Notes under the pieces: model-generated | Told to the model about the DNA's origin: nothing | Seen by the model: the letters and a program-made list of their open reading frames with translations, nothing else | The model's database searches: none | Translations under genes and position numbers: made by a program | From: Delphinapterus leucas | Lineage: Eukaryota > Chordata > Mammalia > Artiodactyla > Monodontidae | Length of the DNA: 64,000 bases | NCBI RefSeq assembly: GCF_002288925.2 | Contig: NW_022098076.1 | Span: forward strand, 67,249,964 to 67,313,963 | Direction: 5' to 3' | In this document: positions 23,486-34,745 of the stretch, in pieces | Layout: every line of letters starts with the position of its first letter | Numbering within the stretch: the first letter of the stretch is position 1

Positions 23486-23828
23486 TCGGGACTTTCCTGG
23501 TGGCACAGTGGTTAAGAATCCGCCTGCTAATGCAGGGGACATGGGTTCAAGCCCTGGTCTGGGAAGATCCCACACGCCGTGGAGCAACTAAGCCCGTGAG
23601 CCACAACTACTGAGCCTGCGCTCTAGAGCCCACGAGCCACAACTACTGAAGCCCACGTGCCTAGAGCCCATGCTCTGCAACAAGAGAAGTCACCACAATG
23701 AGAGGCCCGCACACCACAACAAAGAGTAGCCCCTGCTCGCCACAACTAGAGAAAGCCCATGAGCATCAACGAAGACCCAACACAGCCAAAAATAAATAAA
23801 TTTATTTTAAAACATAAAAAAAGAAAAG
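23486..23828 (+). mobile_element. CHR-type SINE inside mariner
   Basis: A long-subtype SINE with the head CTTTCCTGGTGGCACAGTGG and a tail of AAATAAATAAATTTATTTT plus A-rich sequence. The target duplication AAAAAAAGACTTA is at 23473-23485 and 23829-23841, exact over 13 bp. It landed in the mariner 5' UTR. Confidence 0.92.
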
Positions 23829-23880
23829 AAAAAAAGACTTAACAAAACTGGTGAATTTTTGTGTAGCCATTTTAATATTG

Positions 23881-24917
23881 ATGATGGAAGAAAAACAACA
23901 TTTTTGGCATATTATGTTTTATTATTTTAAGAAAGGTAAAAACACAACAGAAACGCAAAAAAAAAGATTTGTTTAGTGTATGGAGAAGGTGCTGTGACTG
24001 ATCGAATGTGCCAAAAGTGGTTTGCGAAGTTTCATGCTGGAGATTTCTCCCTGGACGATGCTCCACGGTTGGGTAGACCAGTTGAAGTTGATAGGGATCA
24101 AATCGAGACATTAATTGAGAACAATCAACGTTATACCACGTGGGAGATAGCCGACATACTCAAAATATCCAAATCAAGCAATGAAAATCATTTGCACCAG
24201 CTTGCTTATGGTAATCGCTTTACTGTTTGGGTTCCACATAAGTGAAAAAAACCTTCTTGACCATATTTCTGCATGTGATTCTCTACTGAAACGTAATGAA
24301 AATGTTCTGTTTTCAAAACAAATTGTGACAGGCGATGAAAAGTGGATACTGTACAATAATGTGGAACGGAAGAGATCATGGGACAAGTGAAATGAACCAC
24401 CACCAACAATACCAAAGGCCGGTCTTCATCTAAAGAAGGTGATGTTGTGTATATGGTGGGATTGGAAAGGAGTCCTTTATTATGAGTTCCTTCCGGAAAA
24501 CGAAACGATTAATTCCAACAAGTACTGCTCCCAGTTAGACCAACTGAAAGCAGCACTCGATGAAAAGCGTCCAGAATTAGTCAACAGAAAATGCATAATC
24601 TTCCATCAGGATAACGCAAGACCTCATGTTTCTTTGATGACCAGGCAAAAACTGTTACACCTTGGCTGGGAAGTTCTGATTCATCTGCCATATTCACCAG
24701 ACTTTGCACCTTCGGATTTCCATTTATTTAGGTCTTTACAAAATCTCTTAATAGAAAAAGTTTCAATTCCCTGGAAGACGGTAAAACGCACCTGGAACAG
24801 TTCTTTGCTCAGAAAGATAAAAAGTTTTAGGAAGACGGAATTATGAAGTTGCCTGAAAAATGGCAGAAGGCAGTGGAACAAAAGGGTGAATACGTTGTTC
24901 AATACAGTTCTTGGTGA
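23881..24917 (+). pseudogene. Mariner transposase, DD34D, frameshifted
   Basis: The N-terminal helix-turn-helix region is visible (WFAKFHAGDFSLDD, LGRPVEVDRDQI at 23976-24245), ending in the WVPH linker motif. The catalytic domain follows. The first Asp is in VTGDEKW, the second in FHQDNARPH and the third in YSPDFAPSD. The last two are separated by exactly 34 residues, the mariner DD34D signature. Breaks include a frameshift in an A-run near 23960, a frameshift at about 24243 after WVPHK, an in-frame TGA at 24388-24390, and another frameshift before the TGA at 24915. The intact length would be about 345 codons, as usual for the family. The 5' part of the element is separated from its promoter-side TIR by the SINE. 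Confidence 0.92.
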
Positions 24918-25258
24918 AAATGAAAAATGTGTCTTTTATTTTTACTTAAAAACCAAAGGCACTTTTTGGCCAACCCTATACAAACTTCCATTTATAAAAT
25001 AAATAAGTCACGTGGATATAATTTACAGCATCATGACTATAGTTATGATGCTATATTGCATATTTGAAAGTTGCTAAGAGGGTAGATCTTAAAAGTTCTT
25101 ATGATAAGAAAAAAATTTTGTAACTATGTGCGGTGATGGATGTTAACTAGACTTACTGTGGTGATCATTTTGCAAGACATACAGATATCGGAAATTACAT
25201 TGCACAACCTGAAACTAATGTAATGTTAATGTCAATTATACCTCAGTTTAAAAAATCT

Positions 25259-25440
25259 ATCAGAGAGATTCAGATAAAGATGATAACTTCTTAAAAGTAA
25301 AGGAGTAGTAGTAAGAGTGGAAAGGGAAGGAAAATTTTAAGAAAAAATTTAGTGGCACTGGAAGAGCATGTTGGTGATTGTGTGAATGATATTTGTAATA
25401 AAATGTTAAACTCTTTTGATGTTTGACTGCAAATAGCTTT
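25259..25440. other. Short intronic gap
   Basis: No recognised feature. Confidence 0.4.
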
Positions 25441-25675
25441 TAAGCCTCACACCTGCTGGGCAAGCTGATAGGGAAGCCCAAGCACCTACAGGAGATTCAA
25501 ACCACCCAATCTCCTGTCTTTCTAGGTCAGTCCTCACCCAGGCCCACCCCCTAACCACAATAAAAGCCTCAAGCCAGTCTGCTTTCCTTGCTCTCTCCAG
25601 CCATTTTGGACCAGCTTGGGACTGCTCTGCTCATCCCATAAACCTCCATTATGTAAGTAACAAATCTTTTTGCAC
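25441..25675 (+). mobile_element. LTR-like fragment, old endogenous retrovirus type
   Basis: A C-rich segment (CCCACCCCCTAACC) leads to AATAAAA at 25559-25565, then CTTGCTCTCTCCAGCC and a short end. This layout (polyadenylation signal followed by a short R/U5-like region) suggests part of a solo LTR. No internal genes are present. Family not assigned. Confidence 0.4.
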
Positions 25676-27089
25676 CTTCACAAATATGTATGTATATAAT
25701 TTTGTATTTTTTAATGTTTAAATTAATATGAATTGCTACTTTTATAATAAATGCTTAAATTGTTAAAAAAACAATGACAGTGCTACAAAGCATGGCTTTA
25801 GAAATAAATACATGTAATTTGCGTATGCATGTATATAAGCATTATGAAAATGTAGAGAACCTTCCATTTTGTTGGTATTATATGACCTGTGTTTTCACTT
25901 ATCTTCATGTTTATTTTCACAAAAGTTCTTGAAAATTGCCTATCAGTGAACCTGTCATGGCCACATAAGACTCAGTGCTTGTATCCAAGGAGACCTGTCT
26001 GTCTAATCAGAATGTTCCCTGACTTACGGGTTTTTTAGGTTTCAGAAGGTAACATTGCCCCATTCAATTAGAATGATTTATAAGATATGCATAGTGTCAA
26101 TAGCCATATCTAATACTAGGCAATTGAAGGTTGGTTTTTGTTTGCATAATTATCACTGAATTCTAGACATTTAATCTTATCTTCTTAAATACCTAACTGG
26201 GAGTTAGTAAGTAAGCAGTTGGTTAGGATGAATACTGAAGTTTTTACAAATCTCACTTAAATGTTTTAAATGCCCTTCTCCAGCTTTGCTGGGCCAGGGC
26301 TTTTTCCCTCCTGACCTAGCAGAAACGACCTTCCCCTCACTGCTCCATCCCGAGGCACGTTACTTGATTTTGATCAGCTGGTTGGTCTCGACATTCCAAT
26401 CGTTTTAGATTGTGTTTTTGTAATCAACAGGAGGAGAAACAGAATTGGTATCATATTTAAAAAATCCACTCCCCATCCATTCAGAGGTCACAATCATTTC
26501 ACATAACCCAGGGCATTATGCAGGAGAAGTATGTTGCCCAGTCTGAACACTTTTACCACTTAGTTTGGTGTCAATCCAAGAAAAGGTCAACATATTGCCA
26601 CCTGTGACATGTTTAGAGGTTCAGTAAAATCTAAATGGAAAAGTGCCCTAAGGTAGGAAGCCCGGTAACAGTCAACTTTCCGGAGGGCTGAGAGTGGACG
26701 GTCTGTCATCTGGTCCAGTGTCTAACACCCTTCTCCACACCACCCGGGTGGCCTGCCTTTCTTGGTTCTATCATCTCTGTACCACTGGGCTGGAAGAAGA
26801 GAGAGACTCTCCTCTAGATTCATTCACTACTGCTGGTAGGCAGCTCTAGCAAAGGGAAACTCTCCACTAGGTCAGAATTTTGTATGAGTTGTAGAGGTTT
26901 GTTTTCCTTGGGCTTCCTGTCCTTCAGGAGCATGGTTCATTGAAAAAGGGTTTCACTTAGTCCCTCACAATGCCTACCCCACCACTTTTTTTTTAAGTGA
27001 AGAGAGCTCAGCTAATTGAAACTCCAAGCAGTTGTAGAGCAGCATATGTAAACTAGGAGAAGAGTTTTCATTGGTTACCCCTTTTATTA
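25676..27089. other. Intronic sequence without recognised features
   Basis: I recognise no exon or repeat. Confidence 0.4.
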
Positions 27090-27185
27090 CATTTCTTTAA
27101 ACTGAGGTGTAAAATACATGAGGTAAGATGCACAGATCTGAAGTATACAGCTCAGTGACCTTTTAAACATGTGTGTGAAAATACC
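27090..27185 (-). mobile_element. L1M 3' UTR scrap
   Basis: TAAACTGAGGTGTAAAATAC followed by ACAGATCTGAAGTATACAGC, an order typical of old L1M 3' UTRs. Confidence 0.55.
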
Positions 27186-27299
27186 TGTTCTCTTGGCCTC
27201 CAGCCTCAACCACTGCAGCCTATTCTCTATGCCATCACCAGAAGGATCTTACTAAAATACAGATTTGACCGAACAATAAGAATAATGACATCAGCTGTT

Positions 27300-27600
27300 G
27301 CACCACCCTCACAGCAGTGATTAACTGTTAATATGTGCCAATCACTGTCCTAAGCTTTTAAATTCATGACCTCCTTTAAGATAACGCAAGTCAAGCACTT
27401 AGAACATTGGCAGGCACACAGCGAGCATTAAATAAGTAACTATTATTACTCGCAAGACCCCTGAAGGTCAGTATTTTTATCGTAACCAATTTATAGGTGA
27501 TAGAACTGAGGCTTAGAAGGATTGAGTCATTTGCCCAAGGTCACCAAGCTTGGGTGTGTAGAGTAGGGAGCTGGGTTCCCAGAGCCCAAGTGCTACACAT
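27300..27600. mobile_element. MIR-type fragments
   Basis: A MIR tail-like segment (CTTAGAACATTGGCAGGCAC, AGCATTAAATAAGTAACTAT) is followed by a reversed MIR core (AACTGAGGCTTAGAAGG, GCCCAAGGTCACCAAGC). Confidence 0.65.
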
Positions 27601-27889
27601 TAGGCTTTAGTGCTGTCCTAGAGCTGGCATTTCTTTAATGAAAACTCCGGAGGCCTCTTCAGCCCCTATGGGATGAGGTCTCAACTCCTTAGCAGGCCCT
27701 ACAAGGGCTTCCCACAAGCTAGGTACAGCCTGTCTTTCCACACTTGCTTCTGGTTTTTATCTGCCATGCATCAATCTCCTGCTCTCTAACTAACTACCAT
27801 TCATTGCTATGACCAGGTATGAGTTCTGGGTACTTCTGTATCTATTTCCAATTCTTACTGCAACTGTCCAAAACAGTATCATACTCATT

Positions 27890-28015
27890 TTACATATAAG
27901 TACACTGAGACATAGGAAGATTACGGGACTTGTTTCATGGTCAGAGAGCTCAATCAAAGCTGGAGTCTGAACTGGGTCGTCTGATTGCAGTGTGTGATCC
28001 TTCCTACTCGGCTGC
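27890..28015 (-). mobile_element. MIR fragment
   Basis: The reversed MIR order CATTTTACATATAAGTACACTG, then TGGAGTCTGAACTGGGTCG. Confidence 0.55.
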
Positions 28016-28889
28016 CATTCCCCTCAAGTCACGTGCTCTCATACCTGGCTCAAGTGTCCCCTAGTTTCTAAGGCCTTTTTGACTCTGGCCACCAATTTAC
28101 CCCTGTTGCTCTGCTGCTTTCCACAGGTCTAAACAGACGACTAGTTAAGGAAGAATGGCTCTTGCTCTATTTCTATTCTAGGCCTTTCCAAGTGCATTCG
28201 ACCTCTGCATTAGAAAAGCTGAAACTGAGTACTTCTGGAATATTCCTAGGGCAGGCCCTGGAATGACAGCTCTGTCCAAACAAAATGGCAGGTCTTTGGC
28301 CAGATGGGGTTATGGGCTAATGGCATGAACACAGAGGGCAAATGGAGAAGTTGCTGCCAGTTAAACGCCATGTGTACTTTAGCAGAACCTCTTGGGGCTG
28401 TGTGATTCATGCACTCCTGGGACATGGATAATTCCTGAGGGATGAGCTAGCCAGCTCCTCAAACATGAGGACAACTGGAAGATGAATTCTTTGGCAGCTG
28501 GAAAGGCCGTAGTGGGCAATTTTTGAACTGATCTTGAAAAGCATTTTATCATTGGAATAGCTAACATTCTTGTTGATTACGCAGAATGAAAAATACCAAA
28601 GCATTTGAACATTTGGTACATGTTCAGTTCCTTCGGTACCTCAAAAGTGAGTATTAATGTGCAATCTGCATAAGTCTCACAACTTGGGAAGCGGCTGGCT
28701 CTGCAACGACCTCCCGACAAACCACGGCAGCATTCGGTTGTGATCATTCAATCATACTTGTATTTAAGATTATAAAATAAGTCACTTGATTCTTTAGCAC
28801 ATTATTCTTCCATAAATTTAAACTACATACATGTTTTAAGTCCCAAGCTAAAAATTCTCATTGTTAAGAAAAAGTACAGAAATCCAACT
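28016..28889. other. Intronic sequence without recognised features
   Basis: Overlapping minus-strand frames at 28379-28604 show no recognisable domain. Confidence 0.4.
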
Positions 28890-30240
28890 CAGAATCAGCA
28901 CAATTATTAAAATAATTTACAAAGTATTTTGGGTGGACAAGGTGATTCCAAAGTTGATCTACAAGAATAAAAGCACAGGCGTAATAAATCAATTTTGTAA
29001 AACGAGAATATGAGGTTGTATTTACACTACCAGACATCAAAATATATCATACAATTCAAATAATTGGTGCTGGCATCAGAATTGCTATCGAGGAAGTGGA
29101 AGTGACTGCTCAGAAACAGATCCCAGAACACACATGTAATTAGGTTATGATAAATATGGAATAAAAAGTAGCAGAGGAAGGATTGATTATTTAAAAAAAG
29201 GAGCTGAAATGACTGCTTACCCATTTGGGGGAAAATCAATCTACATCCTCACTTTATATCATGAAGTAGAATAAATCCTGGACATTTATTAAATTATTAA
29301 ACATATAAAATTATTTTTAAAAGACAAGAAAATGCAAATGATCATTATCTGATCTAAGCATGGTGACAGGCTTTTCAGGCTTTAAAGCCATGGAAAAATA
29401 TCTCACAAGGGGAAAAATGGACAGATCTGGAAACATAAGTTAAACTTCTATTTACCAAAAAACATCATATATAAAATTCAAGGGCAAACAACCAAACTAG
29501 GGAAAATATCACACGTAAAGTGTTGATAGCCTAATATAGAAGGAGCTCACATAAACTGAAAAAACAGCCTACCCCCAAATGGGCAAAAGATATAATCAAA
29601 CAACTCATAAAAAAAATGGAATTAGCAATAAACATATAAAAATGTTTAGCCTCACAAATCATAAAAAGTAGATATGCAAAGTCAAAAAGGAGAAAATTTT
29701 TTTTGCCTCTAATATTACCAGAGAGTTGCAGTTTTTAAATGACAATGGTTAATGCTCCAGTGATATAAAGAGAGAATTTGCTTACACTGTAGGTGTGGGT
29801 ATAGATACAGTAAATTGTATCTAAAGCTTTTAAAAAGTTCAAACTCTCTACTCTAGTAGTTACTCAGGTGAATTTATCTTAAATAGTGAGAAAGTAAGTG
29901 ATTCTGGAACAAGGATGTATATCATAGTATTATTTATAATACTATACTAATAATACTATAATACATAGTATTATTTATAGTAGTTACTCAGGTGAATTTA
30001 TCTTAAATAGTGAGAAAGTAAGTGATTCTGGAACAAGGATGTATATCATAGCATTATTATATATCATAGTATTATTTCCAATACAAAATTGGAAACCCCA
30101 AAATGTTCAATAAAAAGGAGGTTAAAGTAACTACAGCAATGGGATCTTCACATAGGTATTAACAATCTTCAGAAGCAGTGGGTATTTTTAAGTTAAAAGC
30201 AAGATAAAAATTTTTATGCTGTAAAGAATGGCCATGTTTC
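28890..30240 (+). mobile_element. Ancient L1 3' half, closed frames
   Basis: Diverged plus-strand L1-like sequence: AGTTGATCTACAAGAATAAA near 28952, TTGGTGCTGGCATCAGAATTG near 29064, and a long A-rich 3' region. All frames are closed. It contains the 124-bp tandem duplication at 29854. Confidence 0.45.
29854..30060. repeat. Tandem duplication, 124-bp offset
   Basis: TAGTAGTTACTCAGGTGAAT begins at 29854 and again at 29978. About 83 bp is repeated with one visible substitution (ATAGTATT to ATAGCATT). AT-rich TATTATT spacers fill the rest. Confidence 0.93.
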
Positions 30241-32074
30241 ATACCTATGAATGCATAGAAAAGAACTCGCTGGATGTGTGTCTCAGTGTTAACTGTGGTG
30301 GGGGCTTATGATAACAGCAGCAGCAACTAGCCCTGGCCAGGTCTGTGACCTCCTTCAATCCTGGCATCACCAGTGCAGGGATCTCGCCACCCCTGCTTTT
30401 ATAGATGAGTGGTACACTGAGTAGTGGGGCTCAAACTCAGGTCTTCAAGGGCTGCGATCTGAACCTCTCTGCCATGCTGCCAGGATGGTTATTTTCTCTC
30501 AGTAACTGCCTATACTCCCCAAATTCTCTGCAATGAGTATACTGTTATAATCTGGGAGAAAAACACCACTTTTTAAAAAGCGATTTGGGGCCAAGAGGCC
30601 CCTGGAAGTTTTGTGTTCTGTCCCCTGACAGCCTGCGGTATGGGAGACTGTTCTGCCACTGAGTCCTCTCACTCTTCCCCCTGGCTCTGGGTTCTCCTTC
30701 AATTTCCATTTCCATTCCCTTTCTCCTACTCATTCCATTGTAAATCTCGGAGTCACTTTGCCTACCGAGGGGGCAAAGCCCTTGGTGCATGGCAGAGCCA
30801 TCCCAGGGCTGGTCTGGCCTACTCATTCTCTTTCCTTTGCCTCCCTCTTTTCCTTCCCTCCTGCCTACCCTTAGCCTTTCCAGCACCCCCTGAGAATAAG
30901 CCTGGTTCAAAGTTCTGGTTTAACAAAACAAAACAGGGCATCCTGGGGTTAATTCTGGGCTGGCCTTTCACAGTTCTATGATTAAATTGCATTTTTCAGT
31001 GGTTCTGCCTTTAAACTCAAACTCTTTTTAAAGAGAAATTTAAGGAGAGCAAAACACAGGAAACAGTGCCAAATGCCAATAACATATTTTAGTCATTTGG
31101 GGAATGGGCAGCTTTAGAAACCACAAATTCCCACTTATGCAAGGGCTACTTGAGCTTTTTCTTTATTGCTTAGTGACAGAAGCCTGGCTTTAGACCATGG
31201 TCAGAGTTGTTCTTTTGTTTTCTTTTCTCTCTCTCCGAAAACAGTTATAAAAGGCCTGAGCTATCACAACGAGAGTTGGCTACTCCTACAGCTCTAATCA
31301 AATAACAAAAATCATTTTCCACTGATGTAGTTAGTCCAGATTAAAAGGCAGATCCAAGTCTATGTCTTGGTACCTGCTATACCTGCTCAACAAGCTCAGT
31401 CAGGTGGAAACATGCACTCAAAACTTGGGAAGCTCCACCCATGTGACCTCACCACCAATTGGCAAGGCTTTGGCACCACGTGTTCAGTTAGGTGTTCTGT
31501 CTCTTTTCTCCCAAAGAAAATAACTGAAAAGGGAAGATAAGATGTGAGTATTGTTTTGTGACTATGCTTTCTAAAACAATGGCTGGCACAACACAAAACG
31601 GAAAGAATCCCAGACAGCTCTCTTCTGTGGCCTTAGATCTATTCTGACCATCAGGGACTATGAACCCTAACGCCAGAATCCGATGATGAGGTTCTTCTAA
31701 GCCCCTGGAGTTAGATTAAGGTGTGGCCCAGCCAGTCCTGGGGCGTGAACTGGTAAACTGTACTACATTCTCACCAAATAAATTGGAAATAAGGAGCCAG
31801 TGAGGCTGGGTTTCCATAGCCACTCCTTAAATTACTGGTAATTGTGCACTAGTCCCACTTGAGGATAAGAAGATAGCAATGACATTTTAAAACAGCTTCC
31901 TTATATAGAGTACTGAGCATTTTGGTAGTAAGCATGTGTAAGGTGTACAGAGTAACTACAAGCCAGGGAAAAAGTTCTGCAATGAAGCAGCTGACAGTCA
32001 TCTGAAGTAGCAATCAACTAACATAGGTGCAAGAGATTAATTTTTGTTAAATAAAGACTAAACTGATTCCATAA
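30241..32074. other. Intronic sequence without recognised features
   Basis: It includes overlapping frames on both strands at 30499-30981, none with a recognised domain or convincing splice sites. Confidence 0.4.
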
Positions 32075-32640
32075 AAATTGCAAACAAAAAACCTAGAGAA
32101 AATAAGAACTATAGAAAAGTTGGAAAAAGATGCAAATATCCTCAATAAAATACTAGCAAATTGAATCCAGCAACATATAAAAAGAATTAGATACTATGAT
32201 CAATTGGGATTTGTCCCAGGGATGCAAGGTTGGTTTAACATCTGAAAATCAAACAATGTAATAGTTTGACTACATTAAATTACCAAGGACAAAAACCATT
32301 GATCTCAATAGATGCATAAAAAGCATTTGACAAAATCCAACACCTCTTCATAATAAACACTCAACAAACTAGGAAAAGAAGCCTGTATTAGGTTGAGGAA
32401 ATTACCTGTCTATGAAAAAGTCAGTTCATCCTGAATGGTGAAAAACTAAATGCCTTCTCCTCTAAGATCACGAACAGACTCACCACATGTATTCAACATT
32501 GTACTAGAGGTTCTAGCCAGGGTAATTAGGCAAGAAAAAGAAATTTAAAACTCCAGATTGAAAAGGAAGATGTAAAACCATCTCTAGTCTCAGATGACAA
32601 GATCTGGTATATAGAAAAGCTAAAAACATTTTGCTGACAT
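32075..32640 (+). mobile_element. L1 ORF2 reverse-transcriptase fragment
   Basis: Plus-strand RT-domain sequence: CCTCAATAAAATACTAGCAA, TTTGTCCCAGGGATGCAAGG, TCAATAGATGC, then TCAGATGACAAGATC at the place of the FADD box. All frames contain stops. Confidence 0.75.
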
Positions 32641-32868
32641 GAAAGTCATAAAAAAAAAAAAACTTTTATATTTTTTAACAAGACTTTGTAACTATATTCA
32701 AGTATGGTGCTTATACTCTTGGAGAGTCTGAGTGGTTAACACTATCCAGTTCAGAGTTATGGAAACATTTATTAGAAATTCCATTCAATAAGCTAAAAAG
32801 ATAATGTTACTGTCAGAGCATGTAATAAATTCCTCATTTTCAATATAAAGAGGTATATATGTATTTTT

Positions 32869-33214
32869 TTTTAAATTTATTTAATTTATTTTTGGCTGCG
32901 TTGGGTCTTCGTTGCTGTGCGCGGGCTTTCTCTAGTTGCGGCAAGTGGGGGCTACTCTTCATTGCAGTGCGTGGGCTTCTCATTGCAGTAGCTTCTCTTG
33001 TTGCAGAGCACAGGCTCTAGGTGTGCGGGCTTCAGTAGCTGTAGTACGTGGGCTCAGTAGTTGTGGCTCGCGGGCTCTAGAGCGCAGGCTCAGTAGTTGT
33101 GGCGCATGGGCTTAGTTGCTCTGCAGCATGTGGGATCTTCCCGGACCAGGGCTTGAACCCATGTCCCCTGCATTGGCAGGCAGATTCTTAACCACTGCGC
33201 CACCAGGGAAGCCC
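32869..33214 (-). mobile_element. CHR-type SINE, long subtype
   Basis: A reverse-complement SINE with an AAATTTATTTAATTTATTT tail at the left and the head (ACCAGGGAAGCCC) ending at 33214. It is bounded by TATATGTATTTTT at 32856-32868 and 33215-33227. Confidence 0.92.
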
Positions 33215-33227
33215 TATATGTATTTTT

Positions 33228-33430
33228 TTTTTTTTTTTGCGGTACGCGGGCCTCGCACTGTTGTGGCCTCCCCCGTTGTGGAGCACAGGCTCCGGACGCA
33301 CAGGCTCAGTGGCCATGGCTCATGGGCCCAGCCGCTCCACGGCACGTGGGATCTTCCCGGACCGGGGCACGAACCCGTGTCCCCTGCATCGGCAGGTGGA
33401 CTCTCAACCACTGTGCCACCAGGGAAGCCC
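33228..33430 (-). mobile_element. CHR-type SINE, short poly-A subtype
   Basis: A reverse-complement short SINE with poly-T at the left and the head ending AGGGAAGCCC at 33430. It is bounded by TATATGTATTTTT at 33215-33227 and 33431-33443. It inserted at the same target word as its neighbour. Confidence 0.92.
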
Positions 33431-33443
33431 TATATGTATTTTT

Positions 33444-34440
33444 ATTAGTAGAAAATCAGTTTCTCTTCCCCTATCTACTAAACATATTAAATACTATTTA
33501 AGTACATATTGAAAATAGGTTTAAAGAGTATCAATGAGTAGGATGCCAAGTTATTAGCTGCCTTGGTATCCACATATTTCAGTCTGGCCCTATCTCCTGC
33601 AGGTACTCTGGGTCATGGCTACTCCCAAGAGAACAAAGATGACATTAGTGTGATAGGTCTGTTCCAGCTCCCCTTGCACTAGACCATAAAAGACTGCATA
33701 TGGACATGGGGCTTAGAGTCAACTAGAAACAAGCTATTGCCATCTGCTGCTAAAACTGAGGCCAAAGGGTAGATGAGGATGAGAACCTACATGTCTCCCT
33801 ACAAAGATCATTTAAGGCACAAGGGACAGCCATGTAAGGGAGAAGGCTACTCAGACATCTTAGAGCTAGTAAAATAAAAGCTCCATGCAAGCCAGTAATA
33901 TCCGCTGAGAGTGATCCAGGTGCTTGGGAACGTCTTGGTCTGAGCCTAGTTTATATTCTTTTCCTTAGAGTGGTGACAGTGGCAGTGATCCTGTTGCTTT
34001 GGGTTTGCTGGCCAACGCTAGTCTTGAACTTGCCAGATCTTCCCTGGCTAACTCGTACATATTCTGAAAAACCACCTTAAATCCTGCTGGAGTCCTTGAA
34101 CTTTGCTTCTTGTTTATGCTTTCGCCCTATAGTTAACCCTTCTAACTCTAGTCTTCTTGACTTTGGGCATTTTGGGCCTCCTGCTTTCTCTTTTACAGAT
34201 CTTTCTGTATCTCCAAATGGCCTCTTTCTAGACCAACTCTGAAATCTCATGTAAAATACTAATGTGTTGGTCATAACAATGAAGAAACAGACAGAAAAAT
34301 AACCTTTTAAAATCTTCTTAAATCTGTCCAATTTTTTTAGCTTCCCTTTCTCCTGAGGCCCAGAAACAACAGCAGCTACATTAAAGAAAAACAAAACAAG
34401 AAAAAAAACAATAACTACTTAAGTATTTTTCAACTATGCT
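33444..34440. other. Intronic sequence without recognised features
   Basis: The minus frame at 34077-34394 has no recognised domain. Confidence 0.4.
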
Positions 34441-34455
34441 CTGAACTTTCCATTT

Positions 34456-34730
34456 ATTTATTTATTTATGGCTGTGTTGGGTCTTTGTTTCTGTGCGAGG
34501 GCTTTCTCCAGTTGTGGCAAGCGGGGGCCGCTCTTTAACGCGGTGTGCGGGCCTCTCACTATTGCGGCCTGCCTTGTTGCGGAGCACAGGCTCCAAACAC
34601 GCAGGCTCAGTAGTTGTGGCTCACGGGCCTAGTTGCTCCGCGGCATGTGGGATCTTCCCAGACCAGGGCTCGAACCTGTGTCCCCTGCATTGGCAGGCAG
34701 ATTCTCAACCACTGCGCCACCAGGGAAGCC
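34456..34730 (-). mobile_element. CHR-type SINE
   Basis: A reverse-complement copy with a TTATTTATTTAT tail. It is flanked by CTGAACTTTCCATTT at 34441-34455 and 34731-34745, an exact 15-bp duplication. The body mixes long-subtype and short-subtype wording. Confidence 0.92.
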
Positions 34731-34745
34731 CTGAACTTTCCATTT

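Larger units (their letters stand above)
23344..24978 (+). mobile_element. Mariner DNA transposon, full length but inactive
   Basis: The terminal inverted repeats are TTGGATTGGCCAAAAAGT at 23344 and, in reverse, ACTTTTTGGCCAACCCTA ending at 24978. TA dinucleotides flank them at 23342-23343 and 24979-24980. Without the 343-bp SINE and its 13-bp duplication the element is about 1.28 kb, the normal mariner length. It inserted into an L1 3' UTR on the same strand and carries a transposase pseudogene. TIRs of this type are known from cetartiodactyl mariners. Confidence 0.93.
21541..25258 (+). mobile_element. L1 (L1MA-like) ORF2 end and 3' UTR, split by mariner
   Basis: Plus-strand L1 ORF2 C-terminus in broken frames (21676-22388, with [17 protein letters not shown] and [13 protein letters not shown]). 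The 3' UTR then runs through 23343, is interrupted by the mariner at 23344-24978, and resumes at 24981 (CAAACTTCCATTTATAAAAT) to an A-rich end near 25258. The microsatellite at 22960-23054 grew within it. Confidence 0.82.

Noticed and set aside
25441..25675. Promoter of a gene, from the C-rich stretch before AATAAA
   Set aside because: The layout fits an LTR-like repeat better and no first exon follows.
30499..30981. Overlapping open frames of 120-122 codons on both strands
   Set aside because: Low-complexity Pro/Ser/Phe-rich or Gly/Arg-rich translation without motif or splice support.
33116..33512. Open frames rich in CGTWDLPGPGHEPVSPAS-like wording, recurring at 14.9, 19.4, 34.6, 52.9 and 53.8 kb
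   Set aside because: The same peptide recurs because it is translated from the CHR-type SINE; it is not a protein family.
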